From: Holtiella tumoricola
GTDB lineage: Bacteria; Bacillota; Clostridia; Lachnospirales; Cellulosilyticaceae
Assembly (NCBI RefSeq): GCF_027857615.1
Contig: NZ_JAQIFT010000029.1
Location: forward strand, 1 to 64,000
Direction of reading: 5' to 3'
Length of the DNA: 64,000 bases
The position numbers and the translations under genes are program-made. Shown here piece by piece: positions 7,973-16,607 of this stretch (position 1 is its first letter; the number at the start of each line of letters is the position of its first letter). The notes beneath the pieces were generated by a model that saw only the letters and a list, made by a program, of their open reading frames with translations, was not told where the DNA came from and ran no database searches.

Positions 7973-9022
7973 ATGGAAAAATATTTTAGAGATAAAAGGT
8001 TTAAAGAATTATACATAAGCAGCATAAATAATTGTAAAGAGCACTTGAAAGAAGTGATTCAATGCAATAGTCCTTTATATAATTTTACAGACCATTCATT
8101 AACTCATTCACAAAGAATAGAGTCAAGAATAATAAGTTTATATAAGGAGCTTTTTGAGGGCAGCAATGCAGATGTATATTTAAATGATGCTGAAATTTAT
8201 ATATTAATCATGAGTATATATTTACATGATATTGGAATGGAACTTATGAACGAAGATAGACTGTTAAAGCTATTTGAAATAAGAAGTTACAAGAATAAAT
8301 TTACACAAAGTCTAGTTGATAAAATAACTATAGAAGAGATAAAAGAAGCTAAAACAAATAGTGAAGATTTTTATAATTTCATAAGAAAAAATCATCATAT
8401 AATTTCAGCACTTTGGATTATGCGTAGTCAAGAGAAAAAAGAATTTGCCCTACCCATTTTAGATGGATATGCTAATTTTATAGCACAGATATGTTTTGCT
8501 CATAATGAAGATGTTGAAGTTTTAGGGGAAGTGTATTATAGTAAAACATCTTATCATGATAATACAATAGAATTGAAGGTACTGTCATACCTATTAAGAA
8601 TAGGAGATGCATTAGATGGAGATAGAAGCCGAGTAAATATACAAGTACAAAACATTAAAGATATCCCAGTAATCTCTAGAATACATTGGTATAGACATTA
8701 TTTTACTAAATCTATTTTTTGTCAGGATAGAAACATTAGTATTGTTTTTGAGTTTCCAGAGAATGAATGCTTAGAGGACGAGCTAGAAACATACTTTATT
8801 GATAATACAAAAAAATGGTTAGAAGTCAATATTGATGACTTGATGAGACGGAAAATACTAGAGAGCAGTATTAGAAATAAGTATTTAAAATATACAGTAC
8901 AGGTAGAAGAGTTGGAATATGGATTCATCACATCAATTGATGAAGAGGCTAGATGTAGAATTAAAGAAGAAATAGTTGGAAATAAATCGGCATCAATAGT
9001 GGTAAAAAAAAAGATTATGTAG
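7973..9022 (+). CDS. HD-domain protein (HD-CE-like), partner of STAND NTPase
   Basis: A 349-residue, probably cytosolic protein. The HD-superfamily metal motif is complete in order: FTDHSLTH (about 38-45), SIYLHDIGME with His85-Asp86, NHHIIS (141-142), and LRIGDALDGDRSRV (Asp212-Asp217). HD domains hydrolyse phosphate esters or nucleotides. The TDH..TH / LHDIGM / DALD..R pattern recalls the HD-CE group found in NTP-dependent conflict systems. No membrane segment is seen. It is followed after 5 bases by the STAND gene, so the two are almost certainly co-translated. The DNA is strikingly AT-rich with many ATA and AGA codons, unlike the flanking housekeeping genes, and it lies between att-like repeats. 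The substrate cannot be read from the sequence. Confidence 0.72.
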   Translation: MEKYFRDKRFKELYISSINNCKEHLKEVIQCNSPLYNFTDHSLTHSQRIESRIISLYKELFEGSNADVYLNDAEIYILIMSIYLHDIGMELMNEDRLLKLFEIRSYKNKFTQSLVDKITIEEIKEAKTNSEDFYNFIRKNHHIISALWIMRSQEKKEFALPILDGYANFIAQICFAHNEDVEVLGEVYYSKTSYHDNTIELKVLSYLLRIGDALDGDRSRVNIQVQNIKDIPVISRIHWYRHYFTKSIFCQDRNISIVFEFPENECLEDELETYFIDNTKKWLEVNIDDLMRRKILESSIRNKYLKYTVQVEELEYGFITSIDEEARCRIKEEIVGNKSASIVVKKKIM

Positions 9023-9027
9023 TTCAA

Positions 9028-11127
9028 ATGACAAGCCAGTTCAATGAGGAATTGATAGAAAATAAGTATGATTCAACATTGCAGAAAACTATGAAAGATA
9101 TATTTATACAGCCTAAGATATTTAATTATGCAGAAGGTGAGAAAGATGAGTCTGTAATTAATGATATAAGGGTAGAGTTGAAATCAATTATAGATGGGCA
9201 GAGCAACTATGCGTTTATAGGTAGAGAGAATATAGGGAAGACTACCTTATTAAGGTATATTTTTTGTGAATATCAGAGTACAAATAGTATTCCTTTTATA
9301 ATTGATTATCATGAGATAAAGAAAACATCCACAGACCTTATATATAAGGTCATTAGAGGTCAGGGGATGGCGCAATTAGGAGAGGATATTTCAGAGTTAA
9401 TTATAGAAGGTAAAATTGTTCTATTGATAGATAATGTAGATATATATGAAGAAAAATATTTTAGGAACATAATAAATTTCATAGAAAAGTATCCGAATAA
9501 TAAAGTTATTATTACTAGTACTGAAACCGAAGAAAGTAAAATATATGCATTTGAGAGAGGGCTAGAGAAAGAAAAAATACTAGAAGAGTTTCAAGTAAAC
9601 TACTTACATTGCTTTGGAATGGAAGAGTTAAAGATAATGGTTAATAGGTGGGTTACAGCAGGTAAGCTAAAAAATGAATTTAATATCTTAAAGAGCATGA
9701 AAAAATTACTTTTTAATAATAAATTGCCTCGAACGCCATTGGTATATTCTTTATTTATAGGGATACTAGAAAGTGATATGAATATCCTAGATATGGGAAC
9801 TATCAATATGTATCTATTATTAGATAAGTTCTCGGATGTATATCTTGGAAAATATTCTATATGGGACAATAGAACTGAGTATATGAACTATAATACAAAA
9901 GATTATATGCTTCAAGTATTGGCAAATTACTTCATTTCACATAATAAAAAATCTGTAGATACAAAAGAATATATAGAATTTATAGAGCAGTTTAATGAAG
10001 ATAGAGATGTTGAGTATGATGCTCTTAGATTATTAGATGAATTGAAGAAATCAAAGTTGATTAGTTATAAAAAAAGTCAAATAGAATTTACATTTGATTG
10101 TTTTTTATATTATTTCTATGTTAAGTATATAGGTAGAAATGGTGAGGGAGATAAGCTTTTAGAAAAAATACCTTATCAGGCATATAATGAAATAATTACA
10201 CTATATGCTAGTCAGGTTATGGATGCAGAAGACGTTGTGATAGAATGTATGGCATATTTGATGGATGAAGTTGATATTTCATTAGAACCTGTATTAAGTG
10301 ATATAAATCAGATATATGCTTCATTAAAAGTAATAGGTAATTTAACTTTAGAGGATAAGAAAAAGGATAATAAGGAAATAGAGTCAGAAGTTAATTCTAT
10401 AAAGAAAACAGAACGGATGATAGAGAATACCTATGATGAATTACCTAGGCAAAATATGTCGGATAGAAAGAATGGACTTTTTGGAGCTACGTTATTACTA
10501 AGTGAAGTTTTAAAAGAATCAGAAATGATAAAAAAAGGATGTAAAAGAGAAGCTATCCAATATTGTATAGAGGCATACTGTATTATATTTAAAAAGCTAT
10601 GTGAAAGGTTAGATGAGTATATAGCAGAAAAAAAAGAAAAGGATAGTAGTGTAGATGAAAAGACAATGAAATATGAATTAGTGATAATGCTAACTTTCAT
10701 TGTACAAGGGATGGCTATAGAATACCTTGCAGGGCACAACCTTAATGTGGCAATAGACAGATTATATGAAGAAATAAATTATGAATTTGGTAAGTTCATA
10801 TTAATAAGTTTAAAGCTAGAACTAGAAGGAAGAGGCTTTAAGGAATTAACAGAAGAATTTATTAATCAATGTGATAATCAAATATTACTACAATGCTTAC
10901 TCATAAACTTACAGGGGACTTTTGTAGAAAAGTCTATGACTCCACAAGCAGAAATAATAAGACTCGGTCTTATTAAAAAGTTGATAGAAAAATTATATTC
11001 ACCAACCAGTGTGGGAAGAGACCATGTATATACTAAGGTGCATACTATTGATACGCATATGCAAAATTTAACTAATAGAAGAAAAATTTATCAAAAAACA
11101 CTAAAGGCAGGAAATACATTAAAATAA
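9028..11127 (+). CDS. STAND/NACHT-like P-loop NTPase
   Basis: A 699-residue, probably cytosolic protein. A short N-terminal segment precedes a P-loop NTPase with Walker A GRENIGKT (65-72), Walker B VLLIDNVD (131-138) and a VIITSTE strand after it (about 160-166). A winged-helix-like segment follows (about 332-370, ending in an aromatic FTFDCFLYYFYV stretch typical of STAND proteins). The remainder (about 380-699) is mostly helical with no recognised repeats. STAND NTPases act as switches that sense a ligand, oligomerise and trigger an effector. The paired HD protein upstream is the natural effector candidate. I found no nuclease, TIR or protease domain in this protein. A defence role is inferred from architecture and island context. 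Confidence 0.75.
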   Translation: MTSQFNEELIENKYDSTLQKTMKDIFIQPKIFNYAEGEKDESVINDIRVELKSIIDGQSNYAFIGRENIGKTTLLRYIFCEYQSTNSIPFIIDYHEIKKTSTDLIYKVIRGQGMAQLGEDISELIIEGKIVLLIDNVDIYEEKYFRNIINFIEKYPNNKVIITSTETEESKIYAFERGLEKEKILEEFQVNYLHCFGMEELKIMVNRWVTAGKLKNEFNILKSMKKLLFNNKLPRTPLVYSLFIGILESDMNILDMGTINMYLLLDKFSDVYLGKYSIWDNRTEYMNYNTKDYMLQVLANYFISHNKKSVDTKEYIEFIEQFNEDRDVEYDALRLLDELKKSKLISYKKSQIEFTFDCFLYYFYVKYIGRNGEGDKLLEKIPYQAYNEIITLYASQVMDAEDVVIECMAYLMDEVDISLEPVLSDINQIYASLKVIGNLTLEDKKKDNKEIESEVNSIKKTERMIENTYDELPRQNMSDRKNGLFGATLLLSEVLKESEMIKKGCKREAIQYCIEAYCIIFKKLCERLDEYIAEKKEKDSSVDEKTMKYELVIMLTFIVQGMAIEYLAGHNLNVAIDRLYEEINYEFGKFILISLKLELEGRGFKELTEEFINQCDNQILLQCLLINLQGTFVEKSMTPQAEIIRLGLIKKLIEKLYSPTSVGRDHVYTKVHTIDTHMQNLTNRRKIYQKTLKAGNTLK

Positions 11128-11196
11128 TATTGGTATATATATTATTTTAATGGACTAGTATTAATCATATAGTTCATTATTTTTATGATCAGAAAT

Positions 11197-11237
11197 AAGC
11201 TGATATCTGTCTGATGAAAGGTATCAGCTTGTTTTTG
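11197..11237 (+). terminator. Terminator after the HD-STAND pair
   Basis: AAGCTGATA (11197-11205) pairs with TATCAGCTT (11222-11230), followed by GTTTTTGT. Confidence 0.8.
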
Positions 11238-11267
11238 TATTCAAAAATGAGGAAAGGAGCAGTGTCG

Positions 11268-11357
11268 ATGGGATATCTTATTGCCTTTGGAGTAGGTTTA
11301 ACTGTAACAGTAGTATTTACATTCTTAGTTACAGAATACGTGCTAGAAAATCAATAA
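11268..11357 (+). CDS. 29-residue single-span membrane peptide
   Basis: A very short ORF beginning MGYLIAFGVG and made mostly of one hydrophobic helix (about residues 3-22) with a short polar tail ending ENQ. GGAAAGGAG lies 8 bases before the ATG, which is the main support. Its position between the STAND module and a broken gene could make it a small toxin-like or accessory membrane peptide, but nothing in the sequence proves a role. Confidence 0.45.
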   Translation: MGYLIAFGVGLTVTVVFTFLVTEYVLENQ

Positions 11358-11387
11358 TACATAGGAGGTAAACTAGCTACTAATAAT

Positions 11388-11838
11388 TTGAAAATGGCTG
11401 CAACAGCTCATAAGTTAGAATTATATGATGATGCCTCATATCTAAGTGCAGCAGCAGGAGAAAAGTTTATGAAAAGTTGCCCTGGGATTACTAATAATCA
11501 AAATCATAAGGCACAAGAGTTATTTCAAGATATGAGCACACTTATGAAGGTACAAAGAAGTAAAAACGATATTAAATTTCTTGGGAAGGTTAATTACAAC
11601 AACAGATATGGAGATTCATATATTGAAGCTACACAACAAGAGTCGCTAAGAAGATTAAAAATTGCATGTGATATTAAAGAAGATATATATATATATTGGA
11701 ACTGTGGCTAATCAAGTGCTCGAAACTTGGAAAGATACCTCAAGTAATATACCACAAAGTAATGAGAGTATAGTAGGAAATCAGTTTAATAGAATTATGA
11801 AGTGGAGTGAAGAAGCCTGTAAAAAAAGTAGGAAATAG
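11388..11838 (+). pseudogene. Frameshifted gene of unknown function with (AT)7 tract
   Basis: The first frame (from TTG at 11388 or ATG at 11394) gives about 105 residues and stops at 11711, just after an (AT)7 tract at 11683-11696. Adding one AT unit joins it to a second open frame (IGTVANQVLETWKDTSS onward) ending at 11838, giving about 150 residues. The product is helical and polar and I do not recognise it. A perfect AGGAGG (11363-11368) has no start codon at normal distance, so the original start may also be lost. It could be a true pseudogene or a slippage-switched gene. Confidence 0.55.
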
Positions 11839-12009
11839 AAAATAGCAGAACATATAACATAGTTAGTTGAATAGGAAGTGCTAGATAGTTTCAAGTAGAT
11901 TCTATCATTACAACTTCATTTCGTCGTCAAACCCTATAAATAAGAGAAGTCAGCCAAAATTCAAAAGGCTATAGCCTTTGCTAAATGAACTGTATATGAC
12001 AATTTAGCA

Positions 12010-12029
12010 GGTTTCCTAAACCGTGCGTC
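12010..12029 (+). repeat. att-like 20-bp direct repeat, right copy
   Basis: Exact copy of 7283-7302 (GGTTTCCTAAACCGTGCGTC), here not followed by the T arm or acceptor of a tRNA. With the left copy it brackets 4.7 kb of AT-rich accessory DNA. Confidence 0.6.
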
Positions 12030-12086
12030 ACTTATTCAAGTTCATTTAGATCCAATTAACAAAGGTTCGTAAGTTACTGGTTATCA

Positions 12087-12257
12087 ATGGCTGATGAAGT
12101 ATCCAATGCGCTTATCGACAAGATACAAACAGGAAAAGATTTAACAGTCCATGATATTATAGAACTGACCTTTACACCTATAATGGGTGGTAAGCAATCT
12201 AAGGTAGATAAAATATTGCAAGCTATTAGATTAGTCAAAGATGTGGATAAGAACTAA
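12087..12257 (+). pseudogene. C-terminal remnant of an Rpn-like (PD-(D/E)XK) transposase
   Basis: 56 codons beginning MADEVSNALIDKIQTGKDLT and continuing VHDIIELTFTPIMGG. The ...ELTFTPIMGGKQSK... pattern resembles the C-terminal end of the Rpn/TIGR01784 family (L.L.PLM..K.SKE.R). No N-terminal nuclease core is present in the window and no ribosome site precedes the ATG, so this is a remnant at best. Confidence 0.45.
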
Positions 12258-12281
12258 AAAAATAATAGTGTATAAATGATG

Positions 12282-12317
12282 AGACTTGATTAATAGCAAT
12301 ATATATTAAGTCTTTTT
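12282..12317 (+). terminator. Terminator before the GNAT gene
   Basis: AGACTT (12282-12287) and AAGTCT (12308-12313) around an AT-rich loop, then TTTTTATTTT. Confidence 0.6.
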
Positions 12318-12336
12318 ATTTTGAGGGGGAAGAAAG

Positions 12337-12762
12337 GTGAAAATGATTGATATAAAGGAGAATTTAAAGACTAAAGATATTCTAACAATACTAGCACAAA
12401 GTACATATATGCCTACTGAAGAAAAACTAAATGCTAGAGCCCAAAGGTATATGGATGATGACCGAGTTATTGCCTTAGGTGCAAATATAGATGATAAGTT
12501 TTGTGGCATTGTTATTTTAAATTATGAAGAGAGTTACAGAGTAGAGATACTGGACATTGCTGTTTTAAAAGAGAGGCAACATCAAGGCATTGGACATCAA
12601 ATGATTAAATGTATAAAAGAGTTCTATAAACCAGCCTGCATATTAGCAGAAACGGATGATGATGCAGTTGGTTTCTATAGAAAGATAGGCTTTGAAGTGA
12701 ATAGTTTAGGTGAGAAATATCCAGGCATTATTAGATATGAATGTAAGTATACTTGTGAATAG
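12337..12762 (+). CDS. GNAT family N-acetyltransferase
   Basis: A 141-residue single-domain acetyltransferase. The acetyl-CoA binding segment VLKERQHQGIGHQMIKCI (about 71-88) carries the Q/R-x-x-G-x-G/A loop of the family, and GFYRKIGFEV (about 112-121) is the typical C-terminal strand. The substrate is unknown. The start is GTG at 12337 after GAGGGGGA; an ATG two codons later is equally possible. It stands alone, with a terminator just upstream. Confidence 0.85.
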   Translation: MKMIDIKENLKTKDILTILAQSTYMPTEEKLNARAQRYMDDDRVIALGANIDDKFCGIVILNYEESYRVEILDIAVLKERQHQGIGHQMIKCIKEFYKPACILAETDDDAVGFYRKIGFEVNSLGEKYPGIIRYECKYTCE

Positions 12763-12920
12763 GAGACTATCGCAGTATGGATTAGCTATAGTTAGAGGTC
12801 AAATGTTTCTATTATTATGATGGAATAAAGTCGCCAATGAGCTATTAATGAAATAAGGGATGATTAGGAATAAAGGCTATATCCAATGATGATTAAAAAA
12901 TAAAATCTTGGATACATCAA

Positions 12921-12974
12921 AAAAATACTTCTCATGTCAATCAATAGATAATGATTTTCATGAGGAGTATTTTT
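12921..12974. terminator. Bidirectional terminator
   Basis: AAAAATACTTCTCATG (12921-12936) pairs with the segment 12959-12974 (CATGAGGAGTATTTTT). It serves the GNAT gene on one side and the leftward membrane protein on the other, overlapping the latter's stop codon. Confidence 0.7.
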
Positions 12975-13320
12975 AATTAGAGTGTATGAGAAAAGAATCA
13001 ATAACAAGGGGTAAAAATAAATCAATGATAATTAGACTAAATGCTCCTATGCAAAATAATGGCAAAATAAAGTTGTAAAAACAAGTTTCACCAATGACAA
13101 AGGTGATAACGGCTAAAAGGAGAATGAAAGTAACTTCTAAGCCTTTCAAACAACGAATAAGCGCGCAAGCTACTTTAGAATGAAGTAATCTTTCATGTTG
13201 TATAGAATGTCGTTTGATAAGGGGCAAGAAAGTAAGCAACGTAGCTTCATTAATTGAAAAAAAGAAAGCTAAAAGAAAAATACCAAGCAGTATTAAAGTT
13301 GTAGCAAAAGTATAATACAT
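12973..13320 (-). CDS. Small integral membrane protein, unknown function
   Basis: 115 residues with about three hydrophobic spans (near 4-25, 60-80 and 84-108) separated by a basic loop (KRHSIQHERLLHSK). I recognise no family. GTGGGGTG lies upstream; the ATG at 13320 fits it best, while a GTG at 13329 would add three residues. It is convergent with the GNAT gene and divergent from the APH-like gene. Confidence 0.6.
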   Translation of the reverse strand: MYYTFATTLILLGIFLLAFFFSINEATLLTFLPLIKRHSIQHERLLHSKVACALIRCLKGLEVTFILLLAVITFVIGETCFYNFILPLFCIGAFSLIIIDLFLPLVIDSFLIHSN

Positions 13321-13543
13321 ATCATTCACCCCACAAAATCTATATTTATATAATATGGCTCAATAAGGAATAAAATGTAAAAGTTGTTCAAAAACGAATG
13401 ATTAGTTTTGAATAAAAAATAAAGATAGATTTAGAATTGAAATATAGCATGTATAGAGATACAATAAGCTTAAAACTTAATTTAGATAAAAGCATATTGG
13501 GGTGTAATTGGGTTACCATATGCTAGCAAGTAGGGGTGAGAAG

Positions 13544-14476
13544 ATGGCAAAACCATTACTAATATATCCAGTAGAAGGCATACCTCATTATTCAACATGG
13601 CAAGTGATTAAACAAATTAATGAAGGTTGGTCCATGGACAAAAAATATTACGTTGAAGATAAAGAAAAAAATAAATTTCTTATACGTATAGCAGATGGTT
13701 CACTATATGAAGAAAAACAAAAGGAATATCAATTTTTACAAAAGGCGAATAAGATTGATGCAGTGATGTCGCAAGCAGTTGAGTTTGGAACATGTAATGA
13801 AGAGCAATCCGTTTATATGATTTTAACATGGGTAGAAGGTGAGCCACTTAATGAGTGTTTAGATCAGTTACCTATTGAAGAGCAATATGCTTTGGGATTA
13901 GAAGCGGGGAGAATACTAAAAGCTATTCATCAAATTAAAGTGGCTAAAGAAGATAGGCATCTACAAGATAGAAAACAAAGAAAGCTTGGTGGGATAGAAA
14001 AGTATAAATTGAGTAGTAATCGGATCCCAAATGATGAAGGGATCATTACATATGTAGAAGAAAATATTCATCTACTAAATCCTTATCCAGCAGTTTATTT
14101 GCACGGGGACTTCCATCCAGGAAATATGATTTTAACACCAGATGGAAAGCTAGGTATTATCGATTTTAATAGGTGGAAATATGGGGATCAATACGAGGAA
14201 TTTTATAAGATACAGAGCTTTGCTAAAGAGATTAGCATACCTTTTTCAAAAGGACAAATAGATGGATACTTTGACTACGAGCCACCAGAAATATTTTGGA
14301 GGGTACTTTCTGTATATGTAGCACATGCAGCCTTATATTCTATTGTATGGGCTGAAAAGTTTGGGGACGAAGAAGTAGAAGGTATGAAAAGACGATGCTA
14401 CGAGGCAATAGAAGACTATGAGTATTTTGCTAAAATTGTACCAAAGTGGTATAAGACAGGCAACAATTTTAAATAG
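13544..14476 (+). CDS. APH/choline-kinase-like phosphotransferase
   Basis: 310 residues of the eukaryotic-like small-molecule kinase fold. The catalytic loop HGDFHPGNMIL (about 198-208) and the metal-binding IIDFNRWKYGD (about 217-227) are clear, while the N-terminal lobe is less conserved. Such enzymes phosphorylate aminoglycosides, macrolides, choline, homoserine or sugars; the substrate cannot be told here. The ATG at 13544 follows AGGGGTGAG directly; upstream in-frame starts lack a ribosome site. It is a single gene ending in a terminator, next to asnB. Confidence 0.85.
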   Translation: MAKPLLIYPVEGIPHYSTWQVIKQINEGWSMDKKYYVEDKEKNKFLIRIADGSLYEEKQKEYQFLQKANKIDAVMSQAVEFGTCNEEQSVYMILTWVEGEPLNECLDQLPIEEQYALGLEAGRILKAIHQIKVAKEDRHLQDRKQRKLGGIEKYKLSSNRIPNDEGIITYVEENIHLLNPYPAVYLHGDFHPGNMILTPDGKLGIIDFNRWKYGDQYEEFYKIQSFAKEISIPFSKGQIDGYFDYEPPEIFWRVLSVYVAHAALYSIVWAEKFGDEEVEGMKRRCYEAIEDYEYFAKIVPKWYKTGNNFK

Positions 14477-14499
14477 ACGAATAGAATAGTACAGAAGAC

Positions 14500-14552
14500 A
14501 AAGGCGTCTTAAGTGTATCGATGAATGAAAACACTTAAGGGGTCTTTTTATT
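14500..14552 (+). terminator. Terminator after the APH-like gene
   Basis: CTTAAGTG (14508-14515) pairs with CACTTAAG (14532-14539), extended by G-rich flanks and followed by a T run. Confidence 0.75.
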
Positions 14553-14579
14553 TTTGTGCTTGTACAGGAGGGAAATTAT

Positions 14580-16412
14580 ATGTGTTCAATATGTGGTATC
14601 GTTGATTTTATACATGAAGAAAGAGCAAATGAGGGGTGCGTTAGAAAAATGGGAGAAGCTCTTGCTCACAGGGGGCCAGACCAACAAGGGGTGTATGTAG
14701 CAAAAGGTGTAGCTTTTCAGCATAACCGTTTAGCAATTATGGATGTTGAAAGAGGCCTTCAACCTATGACAAGAGTTTATGAAGGTAGGAAGTATACCAT
14801 TGTTTATAATGGTGAAATTTATAATACACCTGAACTGACTAAAATGATTGAAAAGGCAGGTGTGAAGTTACAAACGACATGTGATACAGAAGTTGTTTTG
14901 TATCTTTATATTTTACTTAAGGAACAATGCGCAAATTACTTAAACGGAATCTTTGCCTTTGCAGTATGGGATGAAAGCAAACATGAGGTTTATTTAGCAC
15001 GTGATCGATTTGGTATTAAACCTTTCTTCTATACACAAGTTGGTAGTACCTTATTGTTTGCATCTGAAGTAAAGGGGTTACTTGCTCATGACATGGTTAA
15101 AAGTGTCTTAGATCAAGAAGGTTTATGGCAACTTCTTTACTTAGCGCCTACTAAAATAGGTGGAACAAGTGTATTTAAAGATATTTTAGAAATTCCTACA
15201 GGCTATTATGGTGTTTACAACAAATCAGGATTGAAGCTTACAAAGTATTGGGAATTAGAAGCCAAGGCATTTGAGGGAACTGAACAAGATGCAGTAGAAG
15301 AAACCAAAAGATTAGTAACGGATGCTATTACAAGGCAACTTGTATCAGACGTACCCCTTGCAACTTTACTTTCAGGTGGATTAGATTCTTCTATTATAAG
15401 TAGTGTAGCAGCTAGAAAATATGCAGCAGAAGGTAGACAGCTTGGAACGTATTCTTTTGAGTATGCTGGAAATAAAGAGAACTTCCATGCAACCTTGTTC
15501 CAACCACAAAGTGATGATGAGTATGCACGTTATCTCGCTCATGAATTAGGAACACATCATCAAGTGCTAACGGCTGATATTGATAGCTTAATTAAATTAC
15601 TATATGATGCCACATTATATCGTGACTTACCAGGAATGGCAGATATAGATTCTTCTTTACTCTACTATTGTAGCCAAGTTAAAAAAGAACACACAGTAGT
15701 ATTATCAGGAGAATGTGCAGATGAAATCTTTGGTGGATATCCTTGGTTTTATCGTCCAGAAATGCTTCAAAGTGGCTTCTTCCCATGGATTCATGATGCA
15801 ACGAAGAGGGCTAGCCTTTTCCAAGATAAATGGGTCAAACCAGATGAAGGTCTTGCATTTGCACAATCTGTATATCAAAAGAGTGTAGCAGAATGTCCAG
15901 TGCTTGACTCTGATAATGCAAGCATGAGACAAAGCAGAATTGCGACATGCTTATCTGTCCAATACTTTATGACATCATTGTTAGAAAGAAAAGACCGTAT
16001 GAGTATGGCTAGTGGTGTAGAGGTAAGGGTACCTTTTGCAGACCATCGTATATTAGAATTTATTTATAATGTACCTTGGGAAATTAAGTTCAAAAATCAA
16101 GTAGAAAAGGCACTTCTAAGAGAAGCAATGCAAGACTATTTACCAGATAAAATCCTCAATCGTAAGAAGAGCCCTTATCCAAAAACCCATAATCCAGCAT
16201 ATGAAGCAAAGGTTATTAAACTTTTAGAGTCAAGATTAAACGACAGTGATTGTAGAATCAAAGAGCTCATTAATAAAGTAGCATTAGAAGATATTTTAGC
16301 TACACAGAATGTAACTTGGTTTGGTCAATTGATGTCAAAACCACAGCTTCTTGCTTGGTTATTACAACTTGATTATTGGTTAGTCAATTATAATGTAGAT
16401 ATACAATTATAA
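14580..16412 (+). CDS. asnB: Asparagine synthetase (glutamine-hydrolysing)
   Basis: Makes asparagine from aspartate, glutamine and ATP in the cytosol. Of 610 residues, the N-terminal class II glutaminase (about 1-190) begins MCSICGI, with Cys2 as the nucleophile exposed after Met removal. That fixes the start at 14580, preceded by AGGAGG; an upstream in-frame start would bury Cys2. The C-terminal synthetase domain has the PP-loop SGGLDSS (about 265-271) and SGECADEIFGGYPW. A second, ammonia-dependent route (AsnA) is encoded 12 kb downstream. Confidence 0.96.
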   Translation: MCSICGIVDFIHEERANEGCVRKMGEALAHRGPDQQGVYVAKGVAFQHNRLAIMDVERGLQPMTRVYEGRKYTIVYNGEIYNTPELTKMIEKAGVKLQTTCDTEVVLYLYILLKEQCANYLNGIFAFAVWDESKHEVYLARDRFGIKPFFYTQVGSTLLFASEVKGLLAHDMVKSVLDQEGLWQLLYLAPTKIGGTSVFKDILEIPTGYYGVYNKSGLKLTKYWELEAKAFEGTEQDAVEETKRLVTDAITRQLVSDVPLATLLSGGLDSSIISSVAARKYAAEGRQLGTYSFEYAGNKENFHATLFQPQSDDEYARYLAHELGTHHQVLTADIDSLIKLLYDATLYRDLPGMADIDSSLLYYCSQVKKEHTVVLSGECADEIFGGYPWFYRPEMLQSGFFPWIHDATKRASLFQDKWVKPDEGLAFAQSVYQKSVAECPVLDSDNASMRQSRIATCLSVQYFMTSLLERKDRMSMASGVEVRVPFADHRILEFIYNVPWEIKFKNQVEKALLREAMQDYLPDKILNRKKSPYPKTHNPAYEAKVIKLLESRLNDSDCRIKELINKVALEDILATQNVTWFGQLMSKPQLLAWLLQLDYWLVNYNVDIQL

Positions 16413-16524
16413 TAGATACAATGGGAAGCGTAGCAGGATGTTATTTAAACTTTAAATGAGAAGACGAAGATACCCAGAAAAGGTATAAAGCGTTTAAAAA
16501 AATGGTCAACTTTAACAATATAAA

Positions 16525-16570
16525 AGGGCTATAAAACTAATCAAATTTCTAGTTTTATAGCCCTTCTATT
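16525..16570 (+). terminator. Terminator after asnB
   Basis: AGGGCTATAAAACT (16525-16538) pairs with AGTTTTATAGCCCT (16551-16564), followed by TCTATTTATT. Confidence 0.85.
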
Positions 16571-16607
16571 TATTGTGATTATTAATAATGATATGGCAGT
16601 CTTTCAC

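Noticed and set aside
7283..12029. Integrase or recombinase gene in the island
   Set aside because: None of the open frames shows tyrosine- or serine-recombinase motifs; the element appears to have lost it.
11985..12062. N-terminal piece of the Rpn-like transposase reading through the right att repeat
   Set aside because: A frame with AGFLNRASLIQVHLDP exists but is short, ends in a stop and overlaps the att-like repeat; the resemblance is too weak to claim.
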